Source of the DNA: an uncultured Chloroflexota bacterium
GTDB lineage: Bacteria; Chloroflexota; Dehalococcoidia; CAUJGQ01
DNA length: 42,651 nucleotides
Assembly: GCA_937879875.1 (NCBI GenBank)
Contig: CALFMN010000245.1
Span: 1 to 42,651, forward strand
Direction of reading: 5' to 3'
Shown here: positions 1-8,937 of the stretch, piece after piece
How positions within the stretch are numbered: the stretch's first letter is position 1
Layout of the letters: every line of letters starts with the position of its first letter
The notes under the pieces: generated by a model
What the model saw: the letters and a program-made list of their open reading frames with translations, nothing else
What the model was told of the DNA's origin: nothing
Database searches by the model: none
Made by a program: the position numbers and the translations under genes

Positions 1-53
1 TTCAGCCCACCATGCCACCACCGGTTCGTCAACTACTTGACCGGTGCTCTAGC
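1..53 (+). repeat. Left copy of the 53-bp terminal inverted repeat
   Basis: Bases 1-53 are the exact reverse complement of 42597-42649. On the left the repeat reads in frame into the LuxR-type gene and gives a plausible helical-repeat sequence, so it may be native there. On the right it replaces the expected continuation of a reductase gene. The repeat is therefore either a real dispersed element at which assembly stopped or an inverted chimera of one end. Confidence 0.9.
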
Positions 54-995
54 GCGTGCCGAGCGCTATCTCGGCGATGGGCTCGCCTACGCCCTCGACC
101 ACGACGTACAGACCTACTATTACACCATGCTGCACAGGCGCCCCAATCAGCTTCTCTTGCAGGGTCGTTGGAGCGAGGCGACGGAGGCGGTCGGCCAGCT
201 ATTGGTGCGTCCCGATGTCTCGCCGCGCCACCGGATCGAGGGACTTGCTGTGCTCGGGCGCATCCGGGCCCGGCGCGGCGATCCGGAGGTAGCCGTGGTG
301 CTGGACGAGGCGCTGCAGCTCGCCGCGCCGATCGGCGGAGGGTGGCTCGCAGTGGCGCAGGCCGCACGGGCCGAAGCGTCGTGGCTGGTCGGAGACGCAG
401 CAGCGGCCGCGGACGAAGCACAGCGCGCTTACGAGGATGCCATCGCCAGGAACGAGCGCTGGTTGGTGGGTGAGCTGGCGCTCTTGCTCCGGCGCGCAGG
501 CGCGTTGGAGGCGGCCCCGGTGGTCGCGGCGGAGCCGTACGCCCTGCAGATCGCCGGCGACTGGCGGGCGGCCGCGGCGCGCTGGCAGGCGCTGGGTTGC
601 CCGTATGAGGCGGCCATGGCGCTGGCCGATGGCGATGAGCCGGCGTTGCGCCAGGCGCTCGTTGCCTTCGAGCGGCTGGGCGCCCGTCCGGCTGCGGCGA
701 TGGTGCAGCGCCGCCTGCGCGGGCTCGGGGTGCGCGGGCTGCCCCGCGGACCGCGGCCGGCCACCCGTACCAACCGTGCCGGCCTCACGGTACGGGAGGT
801 GGAGATCTGGTGTCTCCTGCCGCGGGGCTGCGCAACGCGGAGATCGCGCAGCGGCTGGTGCTCTCCCAGCGCACCGTCGACCACCACGTCTCGGCGATCC
901 TCGGCAAGCTCGGCGTGCGCTCGCGGGCCGAGGCCGCCCGCGCTTTCGGGGATCACGAAGCAACCGCTACCAGCCCCGACATCCGCGCCTCCTGA
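1..995 (+). pseudogene. LuxR-family regulator, C-terminal part, frameshifted
   Basis: This is the 3' end of a large LuxR-type (ATPase/TPR/HTH) transcription regulator, cut by the left end. Frame 1 runs from base 1 through alanine-rich helical repeats with the feel of the TPR-like middle domain of these regulators, up to the start of the LuxR HTH (NRAGLTVREVEI near 770-810). The reading then moves to frame 3, where AAGLRNAEIAQRLVLSQRTV and VDHHVSAILGKLGVRSRAEA complete a standard GerE/LuxR DNA-binding domain, ending with TGA at 993-995. One base is missing near 808-815. Without the shift frame 1 would run on to 1050 as nonsense. The N-terminal ATPase is outside the window. Whether the shift is a real mutation or a read error cannot be told here. 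Confidence 0.8.
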
Positions 996-1184
996 GCCGT
1001 GGCGCCTACCCCGGTGGGCGACCTCGAGGCCTGGCAGCTATAGGCATTAGCCTGATCCTCCACCACGCCCAACATGGGCAGTGCGCACCGCGAACCTGGC
1101 AGTCCTCCCGATGAGCGGCGATGCCGGCTCCGGCAGCATGAACGTTGCCGGCAAGACCGACGCAGCACATCAGGAGGAAGCGCG

Positions 1185-1457
1185 ATGCCACGCTACATGG
1201 TCGAACGCACCTTTCCCGACGGCCTGGCTATTCCCGTCAATGGAGACGGCGCGGCGACCTGCCTGCGCGTGGTCGGCACCAACGCCGACCTCGGCGTGAC
1301 CTGGGTCCACTCTTACGTGAGCGAGGACAAGAAAAAGACCTTCTGCCTCTACGACGGGCCGGACCCCGAGGCGATCCGCCGGGTGGCGGAACGCAACCAG
1401 TTGCCGATCGACCGCATCACCAAAGTCAGCGTGCTCGACCCCTACTTCTACCACTAG
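1185..1457 (+). CDS. DUF4242 family protein (SCO4226-like)
   Basis: A 90-residue protein beginning MPRYMVERTF, with WVHSYVSEDKKKTFCLYDGP in the middle and ITKVSVLDP near the end. This pattern matches the small DUF4242 family, whose Streptomyces member SCO4226 is described as a nickel-binding ferredoxin-like fold protein. The start at 1185 is chosen because AGGAGGA lies at about 1172-1178, seven bases upstream, and family members begin with the same MPxY/F motif. An upstream in-frame start at 1074 would add a segment without family similarity. It is followed after about 100 bp by the exported cupredoxin gene on the same strand. The physiological role is unknown, and metal binding is inferred from the family only. 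Confidence 0.8.
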   Translation: MPRYMVERTFPDGLAIPVNGDGAATCLRVVGTNADLGVTWVHSYVSEDKKKTFCLYDGPDPEAIRRVAERNQLPIDRITKVSVLDPYFYH

Positions 1458-1560
1458 CCCAGACCGCTGCCCTGTCCGCCTGCCGCCGACGGCGGTGGCC
1501 ACACGGCGGTCCGTACATGGCACGACTCCATTTCACGTTCACGCGCAAAGGGGGAGCGCA

Positions 1561-2592
1561 ATGCTGCGACGCTGGCTTATGCTGCTCGGCCTGGCGCTGC
1601 TTGCCCTGCCGGGCATCCTCACACTGCCTCGACACGCCGCCCGCGCCGCCACGGCGTGGGACGTCCAGGTTTCGGGTGACGTCGTCGCCGAAGGGATCAT
1701 GGCGAACGCGTTCTTTCCGGGCACCCTCACCGTCCACCAGGGCGACAGCGTGCGCTGGACCTGGGCCACCACCCTGGCGCCGCACACGGTCTCCTTTCCG
1801 GGTCCGGGTGCTGCGCCCGACATCTTCACGCCGGGCCCGGACAGCGGCTCGGTGCAGGGTGGGCCCGGCTTCTTCCCGCAGGGCGACGTGGGCCCGGATA
1901 ACAGCGGCACCTACGACGGCAGTCAGGTCACCGGCTCCGGCGTTCCGCTGAGCCCGGACACCCCGCCCTTCGTGCTCACCTTCACGCAGCCGGGTGTCTA
2001 CCCGTATCTCTGCCTAACCCATCCCGGCATGCATGGCAGCATCGAGGTGCTGCCCGCCGACTCCGCACTCACAGAGACCCCCGCCCAGGCCCGCGAGCGC
2101 GGCATGAGCGAGTTCAACGGGCTGGTGGGGCAACTGCGCGCGGCGCTCAGCGGCGCTGGCGCGCCTCAGGCCGTCGCTGCCAATGGCCCGGTGACGCATC
2201 TTGTGGCGGCGGGCATCAGCAATACCGCCGGGATGAGTGCACTGTCCTTCATCCCCGCGGACATCACGGTGCACCGCGGCGACCTCGTGATCTGGGCGGG
2301 CGAGGACCCATTCGAGGTGCACACGGTGACGTTCGCCTCCGGGGCGACCCCACCAGCTCTGTTGCAGGTTACCCCGCAGTCGCAGGGGCCGCCGCTCGCC
2401 GTCATCGCGGCCAATGTCTACAGCCCGGTCGGCGGCGACAGCTACGACGGCACCGGCTACACGAACTCGGGCTTCTTTGGACCGGGCGGCGGTTTTGCCT
2501 TGCGCATCGATGCGCCGCCGGGCACGTATCAGTACCTCTGCCTGATCCACGGCCCCAACCCGATGCGCGGCACCATCACCGTCGCACCCTGA
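1561..2592 (+). CDS. Exported protein with two cupredoxin domains
   Basis: A 343-residue protein with a clear Sec signal peptide (MLRR, hydrophobic LMLLGLALLALPGIL, then an ARA-type cleavage region near residue 29). It carries two plastocyanin/azurin-like domains. In domain 1 the copper ligands look complete: APHTVSF supplies His, and CLTHPGM supplies Cys, His and Met. In domain 2 VHTVTF and CLIHGPNPM supply the same set with a longer Cys-His-Met loop. A helical linker rich in Ala and Gln joins them. Type 1 copper electron transfer outside the membrane is the likely role. The start at 1561 follows GGGGGAGCGCA. The in-frame start at 1495 would put 22 residues before the signal peptide. Two differently spaced ligand loops suggest two copper sites of different potential. 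Confidence 0.85.
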   Translation: MLRRWLMLLGLALLALPGILTLPRHAARAATAWDVQVSGDVVAEGIMANAFFPGTLTVHQGDSVRWTWATTLAPHTVSFPGPGAAPDIFTPGPDSGSVQGGPGFFPQGDVGPDNSGTYDGSQVTGSGVPLSPDTPPFVLTFTQPGVYPYLCLTHPGMHGSIEVLPADSALTETPAQARERGMSEFNGLVGQLRAALSGAGAPQAVAANGPVTHLVAAGISNTAGMSALSFIPADITVHRGDLVIWAGEDPFEVHTVTFASGATPPALLQVTPQSQGPPLAVIAANVYSPVGGDSYDGTGYTNSGFFGPGGGFALRIDAPPGTYQYLCLIHGPNPMRGTITVAP

Positions 2593-2650
2593 GCGCCGGC
2601 TCGGGCAGACATCAAACGTGAACAAGAGAACAAGAAAGGATCAAGGAACC

Positions 2651-2887
2651 ATGAATGAGCACGGCACATCGACCGACGACTGCCGCAACGGCGACGCGGA
2701 CGCCGAGGTGCAGGGCTACGCGACCGGCCTCCTGCCATATGCGACCATGATCGACGCGCAGCGCTTCCCCTGGGCGACGCAGCTCGTGGCCCGGCCGCTG
2801 TCGCAGGGACCCCTCACCCAGCCGTCGCCGTCCGGCTCGTCCTTCAGCAACGAGCCGGGCGAATCCCCACGCCACATTCCCACGTAA
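2651..2887 (+). CDS. Small hypothetical protein, 78 aa
   Basis: A short ORF starting MNEHGTSTDDCRNGDADAEV after an AAGGATCAAGGAACC leader that offers a purine-rich ribosome site. An earlier in-frame start at 2618 adds 11 basic residues. The first third is acidic and polar, the middle (GYATGLLPYATMIDAQRFPW) is mildly hydrophobic, and the end is rich in Pro and Ser. No signal peptide, repeats or known domain is visible. It sits between two exported-protein genes on the same strand, separated by less than 80 bp on each side, which supports it being a gene in the same transcript. The function is not recognised. A leader-plus-core layout, as in modified-peptide precursors, is possible but no modifying enzyme is nearby. 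Confidence 0.5.
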   Translation: MNEHGTSTDDCRNGDADAEVQGYATGLLPYATMIDAQRFPWATQLVARPLSQGPLTQPSPSGSSFSNEPGESPRHIPT

Positions 2888-2963
2888 GCGCGGCGCCGGC
2901 ACGGCGCATTATTCGTCGTACTCACCGCCAGTTGCGCGTGACTTGAGCAGAAGGAGACGCATC

Positions 2964-3389
2964 ATGCGAAGCTCTCGTTGGTTCCTCACGACGGTGGGCC
3001 TTATGGCCGCGGGCCTGGTCCTGCTCGTCTTCGCCACGGCGCAGCCGCCTGCCGGCACCGTCCAGGCCGACGGCAGCTCGCCGACGGTCACTCCTCCACC
3101 CGTCTTCATCCCCCCAGCGCCTACCCTGATCTCCCCGGCGTACGGCGCGACAGTGAGCAGCACCGTCACGCTGAGGTGGAGCGCGAGCTTCGGTGCCACT
3201 TACTACCTGGTCGGCATCACAGACATGACTGCGGGCATCGACTTCGGCACGGCGACGGTAGCGACCACGAGCTGGACCCCGTACCCCAACGTGCGGCTGC
3301 GCTCGGGTCACGTCTACGTCTGGACGGTGCAGGCCTGCTACAGCGGCGAATGCTCCTCGGCCAGCAGCAGCGCCTTCAGCGTCCGCTGA
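2964..3389 (+). CDS. Exported single-domain FN3-like protein
   Basis: A 141-residue protein with an N-terminal signal peptide or anchor (FLTTVGLMAAGLVLLVFATA), a Pro/Thr-rich linker, and one beta-sandwich domain reading LISPAYGATVSSTVTLRWSA, YYLVGITDMTAG and YVWTVQACYSGEC. The W-x-A-S-x-G-A-x-Y-Y pattern and terminal FSVR strand resemble fibronectin-III-like domains found on bacterial surface proteins. Two cysteines in the QACYSGEC segment could form a disulfide. The start at 2964 has AAGGAGA at 2951-2957. A role in surface or matrix binding is inferred. It is surrounded by other exported proteins of unknown function. Confidence 0.7.
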   Translation: MRSSRWFLTTVGLMAAGLVLLVFATAQPPAGTVQADGSSPTVTPPPVFIPPAPTLISPAYGATVSSTVTLRWSASFGATYYLVGITDMTAGIDFGTATVATTSWTPYPNVRLRSGHVYVWTVQACYSGECSSASSSAFSVR

Positions 3390-3566
3390 ACCGTGGCTGC
3401 GTCCCTCGGGTGGTAGCTGCACGCTGCGCGCCGCGCCGCCCATCCGCCAGTGACGGGTGCCCAACGCCAGGTACGGCGCGGACGCGGTCGGAGCCCCGGC
3501 CGCTACCCGTGCGGGTCCGCCGTTGAACCGTGGGCGTGCCCATGCCGGACTCTGGGGGAAACCGCG

Positions 3567-5039
3567 ATGAGATGCACGATGCCGGCCACCGCCGTGCTCC
3601 TGCTCGTTACCGTGGGGCTGTTGGCCGACGGTCGCTTGCGGCAGGCTGCTGCACAGGATGGCGGGAGTGTCACCTACTCCGCCGGCTGGAATCTGATCGG
3701 CGCGCCCACCGCCACGCTGCTTGAGCAGGCGAGCGGGCCGGCCTACGTCCTTGGCCCGAGCAGCAGCGGCTATCAGGCGCTGGGCCTGGAGGAGGAGATC
3801 GGCGGGCGCGGCGCCTGGGTCTTCTTTCCGCGGGACACGACGCTGACCCTCGGCCGATCGGCATCGGAGTTCAGCCGCACGCTGGTGCCGGCCGGCCAAT
3901 ATGTCATCGTCGGCAATCCGTCGGCAACCCAGACGCTCGCCATCAGCGGCGCCGACCATGCGTTCAGCTACGATCCCCTCACCGGTTACACCGCGGTCAC
4001 CGAACTTGCACCGGGCCGGGGTGCGTTTGTGTTTTCGACCGCCGGCGGCGAGATCACGCTGGGGAAGATGCCCAGCGGAAGCAGCGCCGACGCAGTTCGT
4101 GCGATTCAGCGCGATCTCGCGGGCGACCCGAGGCAGCGCGCTCCCTTCGACCGGCTGGCAGCGGTCGCCGTGGAGCTGCTGCGCAATCGCGACTATGCGT
4201 CGCTGCAGTCAACGCTGGACGACGCGACCGCGGCTACGGAAGATGGCCTGCGGGCGAAAGGGAGCGCGCTGCTGCCGTCGCTGGACACGGTCCAACGCAA
4301 CGCCTTCGCGATGGTGCGGGAGGCGCTATCGGAAGCACGGACTGCCGTGCAGGCGGGGCAGCTCGCCCAGGCCGACGCCGCCCTCGACGCGGCGCGCCGG
4401 GCGGCGCAGGCGGCGCAGGACGACGCGATTGCCCTGGCCCGCACCCCAACCGGGAGCGCCCGCTATCTGGACGTCACCCCGCAGACGCTGGCGCGATACG
4501 GCGCGCTTATCCGCGGCGCGCTGCCGGCGATCGTGGCGGGGATCCCGCACGGGGACGACTTTTGGGGCTTCGCCCAAGCGCTGCTGGCCGGCCAGCCGCC
4601 GCCCGCGTTTGGCCTCGTCGCCAGCGCGCCGCCCACGGCGGCGTTGACACCGTCGCCGATGCCGACGACGGCGAAGATCCCGCTCGATTTCTTCGTTTCC
4701 TGCACCAGCGGAGGGGAACTCTGCAGCCCGAGCCACACCGAGAACGTCATCACCGGCGGCGTGCTTGAGGCCGATCTGATCGCCGGCGGTTGCGGCATCT
4801 GCGGCCACTGCTCAGACATCATCATCACTTTGTTCGTCGATGGGACGAGCAAGTACACGACGGGCAAGCTTGGTCCGCTCGCGGGCAACGCCGACAGCGG
4901 CCTGATCAACCTGGGCCCGGTCTCGCCCGGCGAGCATGTGGTGGGCTTCCAGGCGACCGGTGTCGCGGACGACCGCGGCTGCAACCACGACACGCTCGGC
5001 TCCTGGGGTGCTGGCGGCTACCTCCTCGTCTCACGCTGA
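3567..5039 (+). CDS. Large exported protein with GWNLIG domain and Cys-rich C-terminus
   Basis: A 490-residue protein with a signal peptide (MPATAVLLLVTVGLLADG, cleavage near AAAQDG). Residues about 35-170 form two related beta modules. The first begins VTYSAGWNLIGAPTATLL, a GWNL[IV]G motif common in exported proteins of Chloroflexota-type genomes. The middle (about 180-340) is an Ala-rich helical region containing AVQAGQLAQADAALDAARR. The end (about 370-490) is a compact beta domain with cysteines in SCTSGGELC, GGCGICGHC and RGCNHD. The start at 3567 is followed by a second Met that also precedes the signal peptide. The earlier in-frame start at 3450 lacks a signal. No enzyme motif is visible. 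The C-terminal domain looks like a ligand or carbohydrate-binding sandwich, which is only an inference. Confidence 0.7.
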   Translation: MRCTMPATAVLLLVTVGLLADGRLRQAAAQDGGSVTYSAGWNLIGAPTATLLEQASGPAYVLGPSSSGYQALGLEEEIGGRGAWVFFPRDTTLTLGRSASEFSRTLVPAGQYVIVGNPSATQTLAISGADHAFSYDPLTGYTAVTELAPGRGAFVFSTAGGEITLGKMPSGSSADAVRAIQRDLAGDPRQRAPFDRLAAVAVELLRNRDYASLQSTLDDATAATEDGLRAKGSALLPSLDTVQRNAFAMVREALSEARTAVQAGQLAQADAALDAARRAAQAAQDDAIALARTPTGSARYLDVTPQTLARYGALIRGALPAIVAGIPHGDDFWGFAQALLAGQPPPAFGLVASAPPTAALTPSPMPTTAKIPLDFFVSCTSGGELCSPSHTENVITGGVLEADLIAGGCGICGHCSDIIITLFVDGTSKYTTGKLGPLAGNADSGLINLGPVSPGEHVVGFQATGVADDRGCNHDTLGSWGAGGYLLVSR

Positions 5040-5113
5040 GTCCGACCGGCGAGCGGCTGCCGGCGGGAACGAGAACCATGCCGCCAGCCGATCGGCGGTG
5101 CAGACTGCAAGCT

Positions 5114-6376
5114 TTACCGGATGACGCCGCGCTCGCGCCACCGCGCGATCTGCTCCGGGGTGAAGCCGAGCTGGCCCAGCACTTCGTCGTTGTGCTCGCC
5201 GAGCGCCGGCGAGCCGCGCTGCACGCGTGTCGGCGTGGCGCTCATGCTGACGACGGGCGCGCTGCCGCGCAGCGGGCCGAGCAGCGTGTGCTCGTACTCC
5301 GCGACGTAGCCGTTGGCCTGTACCTGCGCGTCGTCCCACAGCTCTTCGACGAAGCGCACCGAGCCGGCGGCCACGTCGTTCGCGTCGAGATGCGTGAGCC
5401 ACGCAACCGTGGTGCGCTTGCGCATCTTCTCTTCGACCTCGGCCACCAGCGCCTGGCCGACCGCGGCGATGCTCTCTTTCGCCGGGTCGAAGTCGGGGTC
5501 GTAGCGGCGGTCGTTGACGCCGAGGGCGCGGCGGAAGCGGGCGCGCGGCCCCGGCCCCAGGCAGCCGACGGCGAGATAGCTGTCCTGCGTCTGGTAGATG
5601 CGGTAGTAGACGTTGCCCAACAGCTCAGGCATCGCGGCGCGGCGCTCGGCGTACAGCTCCTCGATCGGGGCGCCGCGGGCGCGGGCGGCGGCCAGGTTGG
5701 CGAGCTTCGTCTGTCGCGGCTCCTCGTCCATCGCCATAATCTCTTTGAAGCCAGCCTGCAGGTTCAGCGCCGAGAGCAGCAGGCTGGTGTCGATCGCCTG
5801 CCCTTCGCCCGTCTTCTCGCGGTGGTAGAGCGCCGCCGTCACGGCCCAGGCCATGTAGGCGCCGGTGAGCGCATCGGCCGGCGCGAACTGCACGATGCGC
5901 GGAATGCCGTTCTCCACCACGCCGTTCGAGGTGACCAGGCCGCTCATCGCCTGCGCCACGATGTCGTAGCCGCGGCGACGGGCGTCCGGCCCGCGCGTGC
6001 CGAAGGCCGTGTTCTCGCAAAAGATGATGTCCGGGCGGATGGCGCGGGCAGCTTCGTAGTCGACACCCAGCTCTTCCGCGACACCGGGGCGGTAGTTTGT
6101 CACCAGTACGTCGGCCCAGCGGATCAGCGCCTCGCGGATCGGCGCTGCCTCCGGCCGCTTCAGGTCGAGCGCGATGCCGCGCTTGCCGCGGTTCTGGTTG
6201 ATGAACGGCCGGCTCTCTTTGGGCATGAATTCCGATTGAAGCCGCCAGGGCTCGCCTTCGATCGGTTCGACCTTGACCACGTCGGCGCCCATGTCGGCGA
6301 GCAGCGATGCCGCGGCCGGCCCGGCGATGATCTGGCTGCAATCAAGAACGTGAACTCCTTCAAGCGCACCCGCCAC
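5114..6376 (-). CDS. CaiB/BaiF family (class III) CoA-transferase
   Basis: A 420-residue protein, the normal length for class III CoA transferases, which move CoA between carboxylic acids in the cytoplasm. The N-terminus GVHVLDCSQIIAGPAAASLL with LADMGADVVKVEP is the family signature, as are NRGKRGIALDLK, RWADVLVTNYRPG and KTGEGQAIDTSLL. The aspartate in APADALTGAYMA sits where the catalytic Asp of formyl-CoA transferase is expected. It starts with GTG at 6376 in frame with the conserved ALEGVHVLD. It is divergently transcribed from a hydantoinase-type gene across 130 bp, and the pair may act on the same acid or amide substrate. The substrate cannot be predicted from the sequence. Confidence 0.9.
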   Translation of the reverse strand: MAGALEGVHVLDCSQIIAGPAAASLLADMGADVVKVEPIEGEPWRLQSEFMPKESRPFINQNRGKRGIALDLKRPEAAPIREALIRWADVLVTNYRPGVAEELGVDYEAARAIRPDIIFCENTAFGTRGPDARRRGYDIVAQAMSGLVTSNGVVENGIPRIVQFAPADALTGAYMAWAVTAALYHREKTGEGQAIDTSLLLSALNLQAGFKEIMAMDEEPRQTKLANLAAARARGAPIEELYAERRAAMPELLGNVYYRIYQTQDSYLAVGCLGPGPRARFRRALGVNDRRYDPDFDPAKESIAAVGQALVAEVEEKMRKRTTVAWLTHLDANDVAAGSVRFVEELWDDAQVQANGYVAEYEHTLLGPLRGSAPVVSMSATPTRVQRGSPALGEHNDEVLGQLGFTPEQIARWRERGVIR

Positions 6377-6506
6377 GAGCTGCCCCCTGTTTTATCGTGT
6401 GATTCGTTTTCACGTGCAGCATGTGCCGAAAGGCCGTTTGCGTTCAAAGGTCCGGTCTGGACAAACCTGTACACTGGCCGGGCAGAGCGACGCGGGAGCA
6501 GCGACG

Positions 6507-8567
6507 ATGGCCTATATCGCCGGCGTGGACGTGGGCGGCACCTTCACCGACGTGACCTTGATCGATACAGACAGCGGCCGCGTCTGGGCGGCAAAGACAC
6601 CATCCACGCCGGCCGACCAGTCGCTCGGCTTCGTAACAGGGCTGGAGAAGGCGGCGGCGCTGGCCGGCGTGCCGCTGGCCGCGATCGAGCGCTGCTTTCA
6701 TGGCACGACCGTCGCCACCAACGCGATCTTGCAGCGCAGCGAGACGCGGCTCGGCCTGCTCACGACCGCCGGCTTCGCCTCTGTGCTCGAGATCGGCCGC
6801 CACGACATCCCGCGCGACGCCAACTACTTCGGCTGGAGCAAGCCGGAGCGGCCGGTGAAGGCGGACCTGATCCGCGAAGTGCCGGAACGCGTCGACTGCG
6901 ACGGGCGCGTGCTGCGGCCGCTGGACGAAGACGCGGCGTGCATGGCGATCCACGGCCTGCGCGACCTCGGCGTCGAGTCGTACGCCGTCTCGCTGCTCTA
7001 CTCGTTCCTGAACCCGGCGCACGAGCTGCGGCTGCGCGAGCTGATCGCCGAGGAGCAGCCCGGCGCGCTGGTTTCGCTCTCCTGCGAGGTGCTGCCGCGC
7101 TTCCGCGAGTTCGAGCGCACAATGACGACGGTGCTCAATGCCTACGTGGCGCCGCACGTCGGCCGCTATCTCAGCGACCTGGAGCAGCGGCTGCGCGAGC
7201 GCGGCTGCAACGCCTCGCTCCTGATCATGAAGTCGAACGGCGGCGTGGCCGGCGCGGAGACGGCGGCGCGGCAGGCGATCCACACCGCCGTCTCCGGCCC
7301 GGCGGCGGGTGTGATCGGCGCGGTGGCGGCGGCGCAGGCGGCCGGCTTTGCCGATGTGATCTCGATCGACGTGGGCGGCACCAGCGCCGACATCTGCCTG
7401 ACGCGCGGCGGCCGGCCTGAGGTCACGGCGGAGGGACGCGTCGGCGGCTTCCCGATGGAGGTGCCGATGCTGGACGTGCAGACGATCGGCGCGGGCGGCG
7501 GCAGCGTCGCCTGGCTGACGAGCGCCGGCGGGCTGGCGGTGGGGCCGCGCAGCGCCGGCGCCGAGCCTGGCCCCGCCTGCTACGGCCGCGGCGGCACGGA
7601 GCCGACCGTCACCGACGCCAACCTCGTGCTCGGCCGCCTGCCCGCGCAGCTGCTGGGCGGCGAGCTGGCGCTGGACCTGGCGGCGGCGCGACGGACGATC
7701 GAGGAGCAGATCGCGGCCCCGCTCGGCCTGGATGTGATCGAGGCGGCGGAGGGTATCATCGCCATCGCGGACAACGCCATGCTCGGCGCGATCCGCACAA
7801 TCTCGATCGCCCGCGGCCTCGATCCGCGCGGTTACGTGCTGGTCGCCTTCGGCGGCGCCGGGCCGCTGCACGCGCCCGCGCTCGCCGGCGCCCTCGGCAT
7901 CGAGACGGTCGTGATTCCGCCGCGCCCCGGCGTGCTCTCCACCGAAGGGTTGCTGCGCACCGACCTGCGCAACGACTACGTGCGCACCTGCACGCAGACC
8001 GGCCCGGACTACGACGCGGCCCAGCTCAACGCGGTGCTGGCGGCGCTGTTCGAGCAGGCGTACGCGGATCTGGCACACGAGGGCGTCCCGCCGGATCGCC
8101 GCCTCCTGCGGCCCGCGGCGGACCTGCGCTACCTGCATCAGAACGCGGAACTCACGGTTGATCTGCCCGATGGCACGCTGACGGCCACAGTGCTGGCCGC
8201 GATCGAAGAGGCCTTCCATCAGGAGCACGCGCGCCTCTACAGCTACGCCCTGCGCGGCCAAACGGTGGAGCTGGTGAACCTGCGCGTGGCCGCCACCGGC
8301 CTGCTGCCGCACGCCGCAACCGCGCCCGCCGCGATATCTTCAGTGGCCGTGCCGCCGCCCGAACCCTCCGGCTCGCGACAGATCTACTTCGGTGCGGCGC
8401 ATGGCTGGATCGAGACGCCTTGCTACGCGCGTGAGTCACTGCGGCCCGGTCACCAGCTCGACGGCCCGCTCGCCATCGACCAGCTCGATACGACGACGGT
8501 GCTCCGCCCCGGCGACACGGCGCGCGCGGATGCGCACGGCAATCTGATCGTGCGTGTGGGTGGGTAG
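6507..8567 (+). CDS. hyuA: Hydantoinase/oxoprolinase family protein, HyuA type
   Basis: A 686-residue protein of the N-methylhydantoinase A / acetophenone carboxylase family, which are ATP-dependent amidases or carboxylases. Visible are the N-terminal nucleotide-binding motif GVDVGGTFTDVTLID, the repeat of that fold at SIDVGGTSADICL, HGTTVATNAIL, and the C-terminal-half motifs LVAFGGAGPLHAPALA and ETVVIPPRPGVLSTEG. The start at 6507 is followed directly by MAYIAGVDVGGTFTD, as in the family. An in-frame start at 6399 would add 36 residues lacking similarity. Such proteins usually work with a HyuB partner, but no HyuB-like gene is in the window. The partner is either elsewhere or this is a one-subunit variant. 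A CaiB-type CoA transferase is divergent, so a joint catabolic role is plausible. Confidence 0.9.
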   Translation: MAYIAGVDVGGTFTDVTLIDTDSGRVWAAKTPSTPADQSLGFVTGLEKAAALAGVPLAAIERCFHGTTVATNAILQRSETRLGLLTTAGFASVLEIGRHDIPRDANYFGWSKPERPVKADLIREVPERVDCDGRVLRPLDEDAACMAIHGLRDLGVESYAVSLLYSFLNPAHELRLRELIAEEQPGALVSLSCEVLPRFREFERTMTTVLNAYVAPHVGRYLSDLEQRLRERGCNASLLIMKSNGGVAGAETAARQAIHTAVSGPAAGVIGAVAAAQAAGFADVISIDVGGTSADICLTRGGRPEVTAEGRVGGFPMEVPMLDVQTIGAGGGSVAWLTSAGGLAVGPRSAGAEPGPACYGRGGTEPTVTDANLVLGRLPAQLLGGELALDLAAARRTIEEQIAAPLGLDVIEAAEGIIAIADNAMLGAIRTISIARGLDPRGYVLVAFGGAGPLHAPALAGALGIETVVIPPRPGVLSTEGLLRTDLRNDYVRTCTQTGPDYDAAQLNAVLAALFEQAYADLAHEGVPPDRRLLRPAADLRYLHQNAELTVDLPDGTLTATVLAAIEEAFHQEHARLYSYALRGQTVELVNLRVAATGLLPHAATAPAAISSVAVPPPEPSGSRQIYFGAAHGWIETPCYARESLRPGHQLDGPLAIDQLDTTTVLRPGDTARADAHGNLIVRVGG

Positions 8568-8574
8568 CGTCTGC

Positions 8575-8589
8575 TGCTACACTGTCCAT
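8575..8589 (+). promoter_or_regulatory. Extended -10 promoter, leaderless start of first DUF433 gene
   Basis: TGC-TACACT ends at 8583, six bases before the ATG at 8590. At that spacing transcription should start at or next to the A of the ATG, so the message is likely leaderless. No Shine-Dalgarno sequence is present. The same 15 bases, with two changes, precede the second DUF433 copy. Confidence 0.6.
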
Positions 8590-8937
8590 ATGGCGACTAA
8601 TACACTGACCGAAGCCGAGAAGCTGGCGCGGGCGCCGGGCATCGTCTATGTCGATGGTCCCGCGGGCCGGCGCGCCCGGATCGATGGCAGCGGCCTCGAT
8701 GTCTGGGAAGTGATCAGCGCCTGGCTCGGGCTCGATCGCCGGGCTGAGGCGGTGGTGGAATCGTACCCGTGGCTTACACCGGGTCAAGTTCGGGCTGCGC
8801 TCAACTTCTATGCGCTCTTTCCGGAGGAGATCGACAAGCGGCTTGCCCGCGAGGCGGAACTCGATCGCCGGCTCGCCGAAGCGCCCGCCATCACTCCAGA
8901 GCTTCTGGACCAATTGATCTCCGAGCGAGACGTGTAG
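8590..8937 (+). CDS. DUF433 protein, putative antitoxin, copy 1
   Basis: A 115-residue protein starting MATNTLTEAEKLARAPGIVY, with the DUF433 core: GIVYVDGPAGRRARIDGSGL, then WEVISAW, then a helix-turn-helix-like VESYPWLTPGQVRAALNFY and a charged helical tail (EIDKRLAREAELDRRLAEAP). DUF433 proteins are usually DNA-binding antitoxins paired with DUF5615 PIN-like toxins. Here the partner lies on the opposite strand and the two stop codons abut (TAG at 8935-8937, the reversed TAA at 8938-8940). The start at 8590 is supported by the leaderless promoter and by alignment with copy 2 at 9410. Confidence 0.85.
   Translation: MATNTLTEAEKLARAPGIVYVDGPAGRRARIDGSGLDVWEVISAWLGLDRRAEAVVESYPWLTPGQVRAALNFYALFPEEIDKRLAREAELDRRLAEAPAITPELLDQLISERDV

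Noticed and set aside
4790..7420. 876-codon plus-strand open frame spanning the CoA-transferase region
   Set aside because: The sequence is Arg/Ala-rich without domain pattern. It runs antisense through the class III CoA transferase and out of frame through the hydantoinase.
6444..8312. 622-codon minus-strand frame opposite the hydantoinase gene
   Set aside because: It shows shadow composition and no family motif, while the plus strand has clear HyuA motifs.
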